DNA of 64,000 nt from Portulaca oleracea (lineage: Eukaryota > Streptophyta > Magnoliopsida > Caryophyllales > Portulacaceae). Below, piece by piece: positions 22,901 through 35,842 of the stretch (positions are counted from its first letter, which is position 1; each line of letters begins with the position of its first letter). Both the position numbers and the translations under genes were made by a program. The notes beneath the pieces are model-generated. The model did no database searches. It saw only the letters and a program-made list of their open reading frames with translations, and was not told the origin of the DNA. The stretch is taken from contig CM055877.1 of NCBI GenBank assembly GCA_029582165.1, forward strand, positions 22,519,355-22,583,354, given 5' to 3'.

Positions 22901-25900
22901 CAGACCCTGTCTGTCTCCTCTCAATACTACCGCCAACAAACACAGCAACCATCATTAATGTACTCCCCAACTACTTCATATCCTGATACCTTAACCCATT
23001 GCCATCCCATCATTTGTACCAGCAATAATTGAAATGAATTCTCCATCAACAATGCCATGGCGCTAAGTTAATTGAATCACAGCAAGAAAGAAGACATGAT
23101 CTAAAGGAAACTAAAACGGGATCAAGATTTCCACCATTTGATCATTTGAAATTTTGTGAGGTAAGGCAGAGTACCTAGGGAGGGTTTGTAACAAGGAGGT
23201 TACAGATAAGTATGTTTGGAAACGACCGAGGAAACAGATAAATTATATAAATTTCTTCTAAATTGGATAACAATAATATCAACTTTGATGGTATTGGCCG
23301 GTAATAATACCAACAATTTTATTGGACACTAACAGTACCAACTTTGGACCTATTTTCCGCTAATAGTATGCCACCGAGTTGGTAAGTGTTTGAATCGACG
23401 AAAAGATGAAGTGCCGCTTAATTGTGTGATCTGGAGGCTGGAGCAAGTGGAAAAAATGTTGATTGTCACTCGTTTTTGTCAATTAACTAGCATTGACCAA
23501 CTTAGCTAAAAACAATTAAAGTTTTATTTTTACGTTATTGTTTTGCTAAGTTGGTTGATGTTGCTTACTGGCAAAAAAAAAAATGGTAGTTAACGTTTTT
23601 TCAACTTGCCGGAGCCTTTGCCTCAAAGAATTAGGTGACATATCATCTTTCTCCTAAGTCAAAAACCTACTAACTCAGTGTTGTACTATTACTGGAAAAT
23701 AGGTCAATAGTTGGTACTACTAGTGTCCAACAAAATTGTTCGTATTATTATTGGTCAATACCCTCAAAGTTTATATTATTGTTATCCAATAACCCTCTAA
23801 ATTAAGGAACACTGAATATCACAGGCACGTCTGGAAACATACCAGAATCAAATTTACTACAGACGAGTGAGGGACAACTTAGGAATGGGACACAAAATTA
23901 TTGAGGTCACACATGAGGACTAAAACACCTGAAAATAGCTATTGCTATAATATTGGAGATCTCACCATAGCATTTTTGAGAGGAAATACTATAAGGTGCA
24001 GAGTTAGCTTATGGGTCAAAACTCTATGCAACCAAAAAAGACTGACCGTATAAGCAGTGGATCCCACAAATCACAACAAAATGTACTACAATATACATTA
24101 GACTGGCCAAGTAATTTTTCCACCGGTGGCAAGAAACTGCAAGAATTTAAAAGGAAAGAAATAAATCTGACTTATAGAAGAAGTACCTAGAATAGCTCGG
24201 TTTAAGTTATCTGCAACCACTTCTCTACGACTAAGGTTGAAAAGATGAAACATTGGCGACTTTTCGGGTTCCTCATATGCAAGCAAAGCCATAAGATCCT
24301 GCCAGAAAAACCACCTGTACTTGGGCAACTGAAACTGCAAAGGACTAAAAATATGGAGCAGCGATCCCTGAAATATATACCTCAAGCTTTTTAACATAAG
24401 TTTGCACCTTCCCAAAAGGGCTCAGATTCTTTTGAGCAAATTCAAGAGCTTCTGTGCTGCCAAAATAATCTTCAGTTAACTAAACAACTCATGAAAGTTC
24501 CAAAAAGCATTATCTATTTCCCTTACCATTTTTTAGAGCGCACAAGCTCAATGAAGTGCAGGCTCAAAAGTTCAAAGTGCAAAGCCTCATTTTTCTCCAG
24601 TAAGTCAGGTGCCAGCTGTTCTGTAAGCTCAATAGCTTTGAGTGCATTTCCGTCTAATGCAAAGTTGATAATTTCTAACAGAAACAACCAATCAGACTAT
24701 TAATACCAAAAGCACACCAACAGCGACATGTTTAATGAAGCAAAATTAGGAGAATGTATGACATATCACAACATTGCCTTTTGCGTTAGAAGCAAAGGGG
24801 TAGATTATTAATTAACAAAGCAGGCAAAGAAGATTCACTCACGTTTTCTTCTATCAATATCCTCAAGACAACCTGCAGGCTTCTTTATTCCAGTAGAACA
24901 AATGAAAGACTCCACTGTCTCTTTGAAGCAGTTATGCACGAGATATGACAGAACAATATTGTGTGTATCACTGTCACTCACAGCCTGCCAAGGGCAGAAA
25001 AGAAACCTCAAAGTCAGAACACTGGAAACTGGAAACATATATCCCTTAAGTTAGGAATGTACATATCAGAAAGGAATCTAAAAGGACAATGTTTTGGAAA
25101 GACTATTTTGTCATGTCAGTAGAATGTAACCTATCTATTCTAGAATACAAACTCATAAACCTTTCTATAAAAAATAAAATAAAGGTCTAAATGTCCAAAT
25201 GAAAGCCGCCTAATTACAACCATAATTCAAACATAGGTTGACCAGACCTTTTCACTTCACCTCAAATATTAGCACGGGCAGAGGCCCTCGACCTAAATAC
25301 TTTAGGTTTAACCAAAAAAAATAATAACAAAAAAAGAACATCTCAGAAAATTGGTGAGGTTAATGCTACCAATCATGTTGTACTATGGAGCCAAACAGGG
25401 GTATATCAGTCCACGTGAGACTGGCTTGAAGATTACACCAACTCTTCAATAGACTACCTCATATAAATCCTCAGGAAATATCACTTTATTAGCTACAATA
25501 ATAGCTAATCATCCTATCACCCCTCCAACAACCTCTTATATTCTGTTACTGCCCTCTTCCCTTTGTATATATATATAGAAATATATCAGGTGTAATATTC
25601 ATCTGTCAATACTCCCTAACAATAAAATTCTGTCACTGATGTTCTCTCTTCATTCTCTCTTTTCTCTGTAATTCAATTACTTCTGTTTCTTCATACAGTT
25701 CGATTCTTAGATGAATCGTATCATGGTATCAGAGATTACAATCTTGCTGACAGATTCTCTCCATTGTTCTTCTTTCTCTTTTCTGGAAATTGTTTCAATC
25801 AATTTCTTGTTGTAATAATAGCGATTTCAATTCGAGCAGCAATTCCGATTCCAGAAACTGGTCCTTCAAGTTCTACCAGCAAGTCCAATTCCAGAGATTG

Positions 25901-28900
25901 GTCCTTCAAATTCGAGCAGCAATTTCAGTTCCGAAAATTGGTCATTCACACGTTCCCTTTCTTCATCCATCAGAAAATCCAAATAGTGTTCGTGTCAACA
26001 GTCTGTTGAATGGCAAGAACTATGGTTCTTGGTGCAAATCAGTCGAAATTGCTCTCATTCCCAAGAACAAACTCGACTTTATTACTGGAAAATATCCCAT
26101 GTAAAAAAATGAAAACCCACCATTGATGGCTTTATGGGATCATTGTGACAAGATGGTGATTACGTGGCTGTTGCATGATGTTGAGTCTACCATATCTGAT
26201 AGTATTCCCTACTCAAGCTCTTCAAGGAAAATCTAGATGGACAGTGAGCAGCGATTTGATCAATCAGGGCACAAAGTTGTTCCAAGTAAAGAGGGATCTC
26301 TATTCCATCTCTCAAGGTAACCGTGGCATAGCTTCTTAATTTACTTGCATTAAAAGTCTTTGGGATGCACAAGACTCAATGGTTTCCATTCCCATGCGAT
26401 CAAAAAAAAAAATAAAATGGTTTCCATTCGCACATGCTCTTGTTGTTAAATTGCGCTGCATACAAATATGTTCATGAGATGCTTGCTAAAGAACAACTAA
26501 TACAACTCCTTGTGTGCCTCAATGATGCATATAAATCAGTTAGAGGCAACACATTGCTAAGTAGGCCTCTTCCTAATGTCACTGAAGCTTAAAACATGAT
26601 TTTTCTAAGAAGATGATTAACTTGAATAAGTTCCAATGTCCAATTTTATCTCAGTCTGCAGCATTTCACTCCAATGCCAATTCCAATTCCTTTCTCAATC
26701 AAGATGTTGTGGTGGCTAATCATGCCAATTTTATTGGAAGAAATCCACCACAAAATCAATATTCTGGCTGCAGAAACAATAATTCTAGGTTTAAAGCCCC
26801 TAAACAACATCCTACTCAATCTAGAAATCCTGGAAGACATCAAGGACAGTCATCTGGACATGGTTTAAAGAAACATTTGTTTTGTGATTTCTGTAAGATG
26901 CAAGGGCACACTGTGGATAGGTGCCATAAACTTCATGGTATCCACCAAACCACAAGCAATATAAAGGAAAATGTGCAGCAGCTGCTGTAACTCAAGAGTC
27001 AAGACCAAGAATCAGAACCATGGAATACTAATACACAACCAACTGATGAATGAGTTCCTACAGCTATAGTTTCTTTACCTCCTCTAACTGCTCAGCAATA
27101 TCACCGGCTACTCACCTTTCTGAACAAGGCAGTCTATGGAGGCTAATCACTCTTCTCCATCTTCTTATCAGGGTACTGGTTTCATGGCAAGTACACATTT
27201 CTGTTTTACTAATTCTTCTAATAATCATGATTTGCGGGTGCTAGCGACCACACTACATCTTGCACTGAGTTTACTTTATATCATGTGGAATCTCCCAATT
27301 ATAACCATGCCTAATGGAAAGCAAACTAGAATTACTCATAGTGGTTTTGTCCAATTAACCAACACCATTCTTCTAACAAATGTTTTAATTGTGCCTCAAT
27401 TTCAATTCAACTTACGGTCAGTTAACATTTGTCCATAATCTGGATAGTGAAATAGATTATTTTTGCAACTTAGATTGTAATGGACTATTATACTAAAATG
27501 CCTCATTAAACCTCCTTTACTTCTTTTCCATGGGGTAGTAGGTAGTGAACGATTTCTAAATCTTGGGTTCAATTAGAAGACTGCTACATCTAGCTCCTCC
27601 ATACCTCGCCTGGACGGGACTTCAGAATACTAGTGTTGAGATATGTCCCAAAAGTTCATAATCTTGCTCACATAGAGGAGTTACTACTTCACTATTAATT
27701 CCAATTGACTCATGCGTATATGGGCATATCAATTTCAATAACTTTAGGTTACTAGACAACTTATTAAGGGCCTATTTGGTTCACCAATTCAGGAATGGAA
27801 TGGAATGGAATGAAACTTGATTCCTAAAAAAAAAGGAATGGAACTTGATACTTGAAATCAGTTGTTTGGTGTAGTTAAAGAATGGAATCAGTACCCAGTT
27901 CCTGTCGTTTGGTACAGTAATGGAATGGAATCAACCCTTAATTTATTTGAATATTATAATTTTTAATATTATAAAAAATGAAATTTCTTTAATATTAATT
28001 ATTTGAATTACCATTAATTATAACATTCTTGTAATAATTTTTATCTATCACTTACGTTTTTCAATGTCAATCTTTAATCAATAATTTCTCATATAAGATT
28101 TTAAAAAATATATAATATTATATTTTTCTAATAGTATTTTGTATTACAAATCTAACGACATTAATTTTATATAATGAGTCATTATATAAATTAAAATACT
28201 AACGGTCAAAATTTTCCGGTGAGTTTTGTTCTTCAGATGGCAATGGCAATACTATGAGGGAGAAGGGTTAGGGTTCTTGGTAGGAGGTAGAGACATATAT
28301 TGATGGCAAGGAAAACATTAGGGGGTGTGAGAATATTATGATAATATTTTCTTTTCTATCTTTGTATTATTTTTGGGAATTAGATCTCATTCCCCCCAAA
28401 TATGAGAGATATGGGATTCCTCTCAAAAGGGAGGAACTTGAAACCCCCGAGTATCAAGTCCCAAACCCTAAAAGTCTCAAACAAACATAAAAATTGGGAA
28501 CTTGATACCCAAAGATATCTAATTTCATTCCCTTTCTTCCAACCAAACAGGCCCTAAGTGTTGTCATAAAAGGTATAAAGGGGTACTCACATTACATTTG
28601 ATCAATAACGTAGCCTCGATTAACTAAGGGTTATCAAATGAGAGAGCAATCACATGGTATCACATGGTATATATAAGGTTGGCCTTCTTGAAAACTTCAA
28701 CCACGCAAACATAAATCTCTCCATTTCAATAATCATCATTAGTTATCATCCATTTTAAATTAGTGGGTTAGGCAAGGGATTAATGTCCTTTATCAAAATC
28801 TCTATCTATTATTTCATCTACTCCACTATTATTATTTTGAGAGTTGTGAGATTAATTTGAGTGTTGTATTAATCTCTTGTCGATTTCTTTTGGGCTCATT

Positions 28901-31900
28901 GCTTTGAGATTGATTTTTATACTCTCTCTCGCATATAGTGGATTTGTTCATCTCTGTTAGTGGTTTTTCCTGATTTGGGTTTTCCATGTAAATTTGGTGT
29001 CTCTCATTATTTTATTGTTATTTTCCATCAATTAATCGCTTTCTTGATTGTGTGTGTTTTCATCGAAACCGGCTATTTTTCATTACAACTGGTTTTGGTT
29101 TTGGTTTTACTGTCAATATACAGACGGAGCTAGCAACTTAGTAATAGTGTGACTTTTACAATGAATGTACAATTAAGGGACCAATGTTCAAGGTAGTGGT
29201 CCTCAGTTAAGCTCATCATGGTCTCTATCATGCAAGGCAAGAGTCCACAAAGGTTGGTAGCATAATGGCCATGTAGAGTCAGCTCATTTTTCACCCAAAA
29301 AACATCTTCACTGAAGAAGATTCTTGGCATTTTAGACGACGGCATCTACCTTTTGATAAAATGAAATGTATTGATATACCTCGTAGCAAAAAGAAACAAT
29401 TTGTTCAATATGTCCTCAGGCTAGACTTCATAGGAAGCCCTTTCCCCATAGTACTTCTAGATCAACAAGAATTTTTAACTCATTCATGTTGATAGTTGGG
29501 GTACCTATACATGTTCTACTTATAATGGATACAAATACTTTCTTACCATTGTGGATGATTGTTCTAGAGCTACTTGGATCCATTTATTCTCTTGCAAAAG
29601 TAATGCTTTCCCTCTATTACAATCCTTCATTTCTTATGTGGAGAAACAGTTTGATCTTAATGTCAAAACTATAAGAACTGATGAGGGTCTGGAATTCAAG
29701 GACAACACTACTATTCAACTTTATACTGATAAAGGCATACTACATCAGACATCTGAATTGATAAAGCACAAGAAAATGGTATAGTTAAAAGGAAGCACAA
29801 GCATCTATTAGAGGTAGCTCGAGCATTAATGTTACAAGCTAATTTACCACAGAAGTTTTGGGAAGAAAGTGTTCTTACAGACACCAACCTTATCAATAGG
29901 TTCCCATCTTCTATGCTTGATAACAGAACTCCATATGAAGTTCTCAATGGACACATAGCCTTTGCTATGCGTCTACCCTCAAGAGAGACATGTCAAAATT
30001 TCAACAAAGGTTTGTTCCATGCTTTTTTTATTGGATATCCCTATGGGCAAAAGGCATATAAGCTATATGATCTAGAAAATAAGAAATTACTTACTTCCAG
30101 AGATGTTTTATTCTATGAGTCTTACTTCCCTTACACAAACTCAAAGGAAGTCTCAGATTTGCCTCTGCATTATCAATTCAAGATGATGTCACTTACCGTA
30201 CTGCAGCACAACAACCACAGCCTCAACTATCACAACAGCAGCCTTCAACTGCTACTGCTCCAACAAATTCTACTGCCTTACAACAGCAGTCACAACCAAG
30301 AAGATCAACTAGAAATCACAAGAAACCATTTCATCTGGCTGAATATCAATGTTTTTCTGCCAAGCCAACTTGGTGGAACATGGTCGCCTTGTCTTCTACA
30401 CCCACTGCTCTCTTATCAGCTCCGGAACAAAATCCACAACCTAACTCCTATGAACAGGCAGCGGCCCATCCCAGTTGGGTAAAGGCCATGGAAAAAGAGA
30501 GAGAGAAGCCTTACAAACCAACAACACATGGGATGTAGTTGATTTACCCTAAAGGAAAGGATGTAATCAGCTCCAACTAGGTCCACAAGACAAAACTAAA
30601 AGCCGACAGTCCACTTGAAAGGCTCAAGGAAAGACTCATTGTTAGAGGTTTTGCACAACATTATGAAATTGATCATCAAGAGGTTTTTTCACTGGTGGTT
30701 AAAATGGCTACTATAAGAACTATTATGGCACTAGCAAGAGCTAAAAATTGGGATCTCTATCAGCTTGATGAAAATAATGTCTTTCTATATGGGGATCTCC
30801 ATGAAGAGGTATACATAAGCATATGGCATCCCCAATCCAAAACACATAGTTTGCAGATTAAGAAAATTTATGTATGGCGTTATAAACAAGCTAGCAGACA
30901 ATGGTTCACCAAGCTGAAAGATACTCTTCCATCCATGGGTAATCATCAATCAAAAAAAGATTCATTTTTTATTCTTGAATAAATCTTCCACTAATATGAC
31001 TATTATAGTTGTGTATGTAAATGATACCAAGGAAGTACAAGCTGTGAACGACTCTATGAACCAAAAGTTTGGTATTAAAGACTTTGGCAAGCTTTACTAC
31101 TTTCTTGGTCCGAAAGGGGAAACACCATAAGGTGTACTGCTGTCCCAGAGAAAGTTCACTGGAGAATTCTTAAGAGACTGTGGGAACTAATTTAGAAGAA
31201 ATGGATCCACATGACTACCATTAATAGCAAGTTACTCCCTGAAGAAGGAGAACTCTTATATGATCCTACCACCTATGGAGCATTTATTGGCAAGCTCAAA
31301 TATCTCGATCGTTCTTACAAAATCCTTGTTCTTCTCACTATCAAGCTCTACTATAGTACTATAGACTCTCAGCTAGGTAAATGGCACTCAAACTCAAGGT
31401 ATTCTACTCAAGGCAACGCCTCAACTCACCTGCGAGCCTTCTCTGATTCAGATTGAGCAGCTTGTCCTGCCACTAGGAGATTTGTTACTGGTTACAAAAT
31501 TCTCTTGGGCTCCTCTCCCAACTGGAAACCTAAGAAACAAGGCACTGTTTCCCAAAGCTCTTTCAGATTGACCAGCTTGTCCTGCCCTAAACCTAACCCC
31601 AAACCTTAAGCAGAATACAGAGCAATGGTACAAGTTACTGCTGAAGTAACTAGATAGTGTACTTGAAGAACTTGGAGTCTTAGTTAAAAGGGCAAAGGCT
31701 TCTAGGGCTCAGGGAGCATAATCCGATGCACGGGCAAGGGCTCTTTGTACGCAGGGCATGCATCAGAAACCCAAGAACAAATAGAGAAGGAAGTTCGAGT
31801 ACTAATTAGCAAAATAAGAAAAACAAAAAGAGAAGAAAAGGAAAAGGAAGAGATGTGTTTAACAAAGAATTCCACCAAGAAAGAAAAAAATAGATGAAGA

Positions 31901-32261
31901 GACGAATTCGGAAGAGGAAGAAGTAGACAAGGGAGAGAAAGCTAGCCAGACAAGTTAGAAAGAGAAAGAGGAGGGAGGAGGAGAGGAGAAGAGGAAGAAA
32001 AGAGACTTATCCGGAGGCTAGAGAAAGTTGCAACAACTAGGGTGCAAAAAGCCTATGAGCTCCGCAGCCCGCTAAAAAGCGCAGAAAACCCCAAAAAGCT
32101 CGAGCTTTTTTGATGGGACTGAGCTTCAACGTGAAAAGGCGCAGGGGGGCGCCCCGGGCCTTTTTACACCCCGGGTGCGCTTTTTTAAACTGAGCCAGGG
32201 TCCTTGCATTGCAACCTGTCACTCTAAATTTTGATAACTAGTCAGCTCTCTATATTGGAGC

Positions 32262-32315
<54 letters not shown>

Positions 32316-33152
32316 TCAATTCTGACAATACTCTACGAACTAAAATTATCTCATTGATGTTCTCTCCTTTCTTTGTAACTCAATTTCTTCTGTTTATTCA
32401 TACAACTTTATTCCTAGATGAATTGTATCGGGTCCATCACCATATCTCAACCATGCTACTTTAACGCCCTCAGAATAGACATTGCACATCCTAATGACCT
32501 TACATTGACATGCTAGCACGATAATCACTAAAGAAGATGAGAAACCCATAAGAATTAGATTGTTTATACAACTGGACGAAGGCTGAACCCAAAGTTACCA
32601 TAATTAATTGTTGGACATTCCTTCCCAAACTTTATCATTATCTAAATACAGGTATACATTTGATCAACTGCAAAATCTCCCAACATCTACAAAAGGTCAG
32701 CCATGAGGATGGAACGCTCTCGTTACCAGTCCATGTGAGACTGAGGTAGTAGTGGGTACAAAGCAATCAACGCCAATTCAACTTGTCTCATGCTTCCATC
32801 AACATAGTAATATTTGTTCTCTCATTCCAAGCATATGGGCAATACTGTAATCTCATACTATGTGACTAGTACAGAACCGTAGAGAACAAAATCACATTAT
32901 CGATATCCACTTCCAACACATCCTTCTAAACAGTAATTCCGACCCAATAAAATCACATATAAAATCGAATCATATTACTAAAAGTAGGGTTTTGAATTCA
33001 ATGGCTAGATGATCATCGCGATCAGACCTTGACAAATGAAAAACAGGAGCAGAATCTGAAATTAGAAAACCCTAGAAGATTTTATTTGTTTAAAAAAAAA
33101 AAAAAAAAAGACTACTTACAATTTGGTCGTATAGCTTGGGATCGAACTCCAT
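19960..33152 (-). CDS. LisH-CTLH/RanBPM-type protein
   Basis: Seven exons on the minus strand: 33152-33120, 24984-24843, 24674-24527, 24456-24381, 24298-24187, 21944-21853, 20013-19960. All junctions are GT-AG and phases agree, giving 657 nt including stop (218 residues). Residues about 12-45 form a LisH motif (DTHNIVLSYLVHNCF), followed by CTLH/CRA helices with ALKAIELTEQLAPDLLEKN, ELLSLHFIELVRSKKC and MALLAYEEPEKSPMFHL. This matches the short Arabidopsis LisH-RanBPM protein At1g06060 in layout and length. Related CTLH proteins are subunits of GID/CTLH ubiquitin-ligase complexes; a role here is inference. Oddities: intron 1 is 8.1 kb and full of transposons, intron 5 holds a MITE, and the expected SLEYR stretch reads NLSRR. 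The last exon (LPPSGFLKD ending) is the least certain, with a weak acceptor. Confidence 0.8.
20470..20510. repeat. Poly-C/poly-A tract in intron 6
   Basis: A run of C immediately followed by a run of about 18 A inside intron 6 of the LisH-CTLH gene. The rest of this intron (20014-21852) shows no recognisable element. Confidence 0.8.
23265..23795. mobile_element. Long-TIR MITE in intron 5
   Basis: Arms of about 120 bp are inverted repeats carrying GGATAACAATAATATCAACTTT and later modules. An 8-bp direct repeat TCTAAATT flanks it (23257-23264 and 23796-23803). Closely similar to the element at 54065-54604. Non-coding. Confidence 0.85.
27634..29087. mobile_element. Solo LTR inside the old copia element
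   Basis: Starts TGTTGAGATATGTCCC and ends TTTTTCATTACA, with near-matching 5-bp flanks ACTAG (27629-27633) and ACTGG (29088-29092). A TATA-like TATATATAAGG lies near 28669. Without the MITE nested inside, the LTR is about 665 bp. No internal domain follows it. Confidence 0.65.
27768..28554. mobile_element. Tourist/Harbinger-like MITE
   Basis: Termini GGGCCTATTTGGTT and AACCAAACAGGCCC are inverted repeats, and TAA is duplicated on both sides (27765-27767, 28555-28557). Three-base TAA/TTA duplication with GGGCCTGTTTGG-type ends is characteristic of PIF/Harbinger-derived MITEs. Subterminal regions carry repeated GGAATGGAA. 787 bp, no transposase. Confidence 0.85.
31690..32230. other. GC-richer insertion before the old copia 3' LTR
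   Basis: Purine-rich to about 32000, then a GC-rich patch with GGCGCCCCGGG and CACCCCGGGTGCGC near 32140-32180. It does not look like copia coding sequence and may be another nested repeat. No boundaries were identified. Confidence 0.35.
32264..32314. repeat. (TC)n(TA)n microsatellite
   Basis: A CT run followed directly by a TA run inside the 3' LTR region of the old copia element. Confidence 0.9.
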
Positions 33153-33254
33153 CGTAGCTAATCGTTTTACTTTGACCCGATTGCTGAATCGAAGGGATGA
33201 GAAAGAGGAGTAGAGGAGAAATGGATTGAATTGAAGGGGTTGAATTGGGGTTAT

Positions 33255-33262
33255 ATTATATA
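33255..33262 (-). promoter_or_regulatory. TATA-like box of the LisH-CTLH gene
   Basis: On the minus strand TATATAAT lies about 105 bp upstream of the ATG at 33152, a normal distance for a plant core promoter with a short 5' UTR. Position only; no expression evidence. Confidence 0.4.
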
Positions 33263-33502
33263 TGCAGACTGCAGTTGTTCGTCGTCACAGTCGGACGCTC
33301 CTTCCGCTAGCTCTACTACACTGGCGTCAGTGGCGTGTCCTCCTCCGCCAATATATGTTTTGATTTATTTTATTCTATTTTATCTTTTATTTTCTTTAAA
33401 TTTCTCCAAAAAAATCAATAAAAACTAACGAAAATAGACTCTGGCATACCGCATACCCATATTTTAAAGAGTATTATAAAGGGTAAAAGGGGCGTTCATG
33501 TT

Positions 33503-34505
33503 GTTAGAATCAGGATCCTAATTATAATAGATGACCGTAGTTAGAATCGCAATCGTAGAATCGGATTGAGGATCGTAAAATTTTAATACAATGAACAATT
33601 GTCGAAAAAAGTTTTATAATAGTTAAAATCTTAACAAATATTCACTAATAATGCATAAATACGTTACATTGTATATCAATTGATAACTTTATATAAAATT
33701 TATATGGGTTTTTGGATGCTAATATACTGAATTTTTGAGGTATTGGACAATAATGCACTGAACTATGACCTTGGACAATAATACATTGTACTTCGGAAGT
33801 TATTGAACAATAATGCACTCAGTATGATTTCGGTAATGACTAATTTGGTTGCAATCCTACGTAATACGTGGAAGAGATGAATTAGTCCAAAAATATTTAA
33901 ATTTATGACATATCAGCTGATCTACACATAAACAAAGAATATCAACTTTGAATAGAATAAAAAAACATAAAACCACATTTGTTTAAACGTGTTTCTGCAG
34001 GAAGATTGTTGTTATAGCTGTATAAAATCACCTTTGTTTGTGTAGATTAGCTGACATGTCATAAATGTAGATAAATTTAGTTTATTCATCTTCTCGGTCT
34101 GCCACGTAAGATCGTCACCAAGTCCGCCACCGTCAAAATTGTTTCGGGTGCATTATTGTCCAACACCCCTCAAAGTTCAGTGCATTATTGTCCAAAGTCA
34201 AAGTTCATTGCATTATTGTCCAATACCCCAAAAGTTCAGTATATTAGCATCCAAAAATCAAATTTATATTGTTATGACAAAACTTTAAAGATAATAATGT
34301 ATGCAAACATGATCAAATAAACGAAGCGTTAATCGAATCGTAGGATTGTAGAATCGGGTTGCGATTCTAATACATAATATATAGGGTAAACTAGGATCGT
34401 AATATTCTAACTACGTTAAAATCCTAATAAAAATTGGATCAAATGAGGATTTTTGGATCGTAAAATCGTAGATTCATTGATCCGAATTAAGATTTTAATA
34501 ACTAT
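33503..34505. mobile_element. Diverged TIR element, interrupted by a MITE
   Basis: Both ends carry many short phrases around GATCGTAGAATCG / CGATTCTACGATCC in inverted orientation (about 33503-33590 and 34335-34505). The 555-bp MITE at 33706-34260 sits in the middle. Boundaries are approximate. Confidence 0.5.
33706..34260. mobile_element. Long-TIR MITE with 10-bp target duplication
   Basis: Arms share TTTTTGGATGCTAATATACT and the GGTATTGGACAATAATGCAC module in inverted orientation. AAATTTATAT is duplicated exactly at 33696-33705 and 34261-34270. A 9-11 bp duplication with long TIRs points to a Mutator-derived MITE. 555 bp, non-coding. Confidence 0.9.
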
Positions 34506-35842
34506 GGGGCCACATTTAAAATTAATCTTGAAGTACTCTACATTTTACGATAAGTATTTTGGGGGACAATTTGGAAAAACCTTTTATGGAATCCAATGAG
34601 GACCTCCAATAATTACCGAAATACCCCAACATAATTTGAACACTGAAATATAAATTATAAAATTGTCCTTCTCACTAACTTCTGTCACCAAGAAATCTGT
34701 ATACCTAAACTGTTAAAGCGCCACAATACTATTCACTTTACTGTTCCAATGAACAGTAAATAGTGCAGTGTTCCAATGAACAGTAGACATGGACTTTTCC
34801 ATCCATTTGGAAAAAAATTGGATACCCTAAATTCTTTGAATCCTTGGGCCCTTGGCTTTTCATTTTTGCATTGCCCGTCTTCTCTCTCTCTCTCTTTCTC
34901 TCCCCCCCCCCCCCCCCTCTTCCCATAGGTAATTTTGCAGCCTTTCTTTTCCTGATTTAATGAATTAACAATTGTAGAAAGTGTGAATTTGGGTTTCTTT
35001 TGACTTCAATGAGGGCCAAGTTTTATCTTTTCCAATATTTTACTATTCCAACACACCTAAAATGCATGAGTAAGAGTGATTTTGTTTGAGTATAGTGGTT
35101 TATCTATTTATGTCGACATTTTCCACCGATTTTTCACATGCAACATAAAAGTCTTTTATCAACAAGTGGTTTGATTAATCTTTGTTGAAATTATCATGTG
35201 ATGATTCTTTTTGTTGATGAATTGGTTGTGCAGGAACTGGGAAGTAAATCAAGCTGCTGTTGAGAATGACTACTGGATTGGAAGAGATAGGTCGTAGGCA
35301 TGCAAGGCCTTAATTGTATCACGTATGTTTCCTTGAATAATTAAATACCAATTTTGTTCAAATATGTACTTTGAATTGTACTTAAAACCTCTCCTTCAAA
35401 AATCAAAAAGGGGAAACTTTATCTTTGTCGATTCTCCCACTTATCCCCGCAGAAATTTATTATTAGTACCGGGTAATCATACTTTTAGTTGACAAGCAAG
35501 TTTTGCTTACTTTAATGTCAATGTACAGCTTCAGACTTGGCTACCCCCCTCCCCCCTCCTAGGTGTTTGGATTAATTTGTTGGATTTGCCAGATTTGGAT
35601 GAATTAAGGACTGGAAGAGAGAGATATATCATTTTTCATCTTTATTAGCCGGAATGATAATCTGGGAACTCTCTCTTAGTCTTTTTTGTTTTATTTTTGG
35701 TTGGAGTATATATAACTTTTGGGGATAATCTCTAATTTTTATTTTTATTTTCAAGGATAAGAGGTAGGGTGAGATTATAAGTTGCCTAATTAAGTAAATC
35801 ATATGTATGTCAGATGTTATTTGTGTGTTATGAAGTGGGTTT
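34506..35842. other. Non-coding; small hairpin and exon-like patch
   Basis: A perfect 10-bp stem with a CAAT loop occurs at 34737-34760, followed by a weaker copy near 34765. A CT run and poly-C run lie near 34880-34918. At about 35235-35290, after GGTTGTGCAG, a short frame reads NWEVNQAAVENDYWIGRD before a stop. It may be an orphan exon; no domain recognised. Confidence 0.4.

Larger units (their letters stand above)
25960..31640 (+). pseudogene. Degenerate copia gag-pol remnants
   Basis: Open pieces in changing frames: gag about 25960-26990, protease/GAG-pre-integrase about 27136-27438, integrase core 29486-29784 and its C-terminal part 29829-30130, RT 30695-30982 (DENNVFLYGDL, diverged from the usual DVxxAFLxG), RNase H to about 31640. 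It is split by a solo LTR at 27634-29087. Many stops and frameshifts show long decay. Confidence 0.75.
25400..32430 (+). mobile_element. Old copia element in intron 1, degenerate
   Basis: The left LTR ends at about 25723 and is followed by TGGTATCAGAGAT, an initiator-Met primer site. The right LTR ends at about 32430 with a similar but diverged 3' portion. In between are gag remnants (LNGKNYGSWCKSVEIAL near 26010; zinc knuckle CDFCKMQGHTVDRC at about 26885), protease/pre-integrase, integrase (DDCSRATWIHLF; 29550-29780), RT (30695-30982) and RNase H remnants, interrupted by many stops. The left boundary is approximate and no target duplication was found. It is antisense to the host gene and contains a later solo LTR and MITE. 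Confidence 0.8.
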
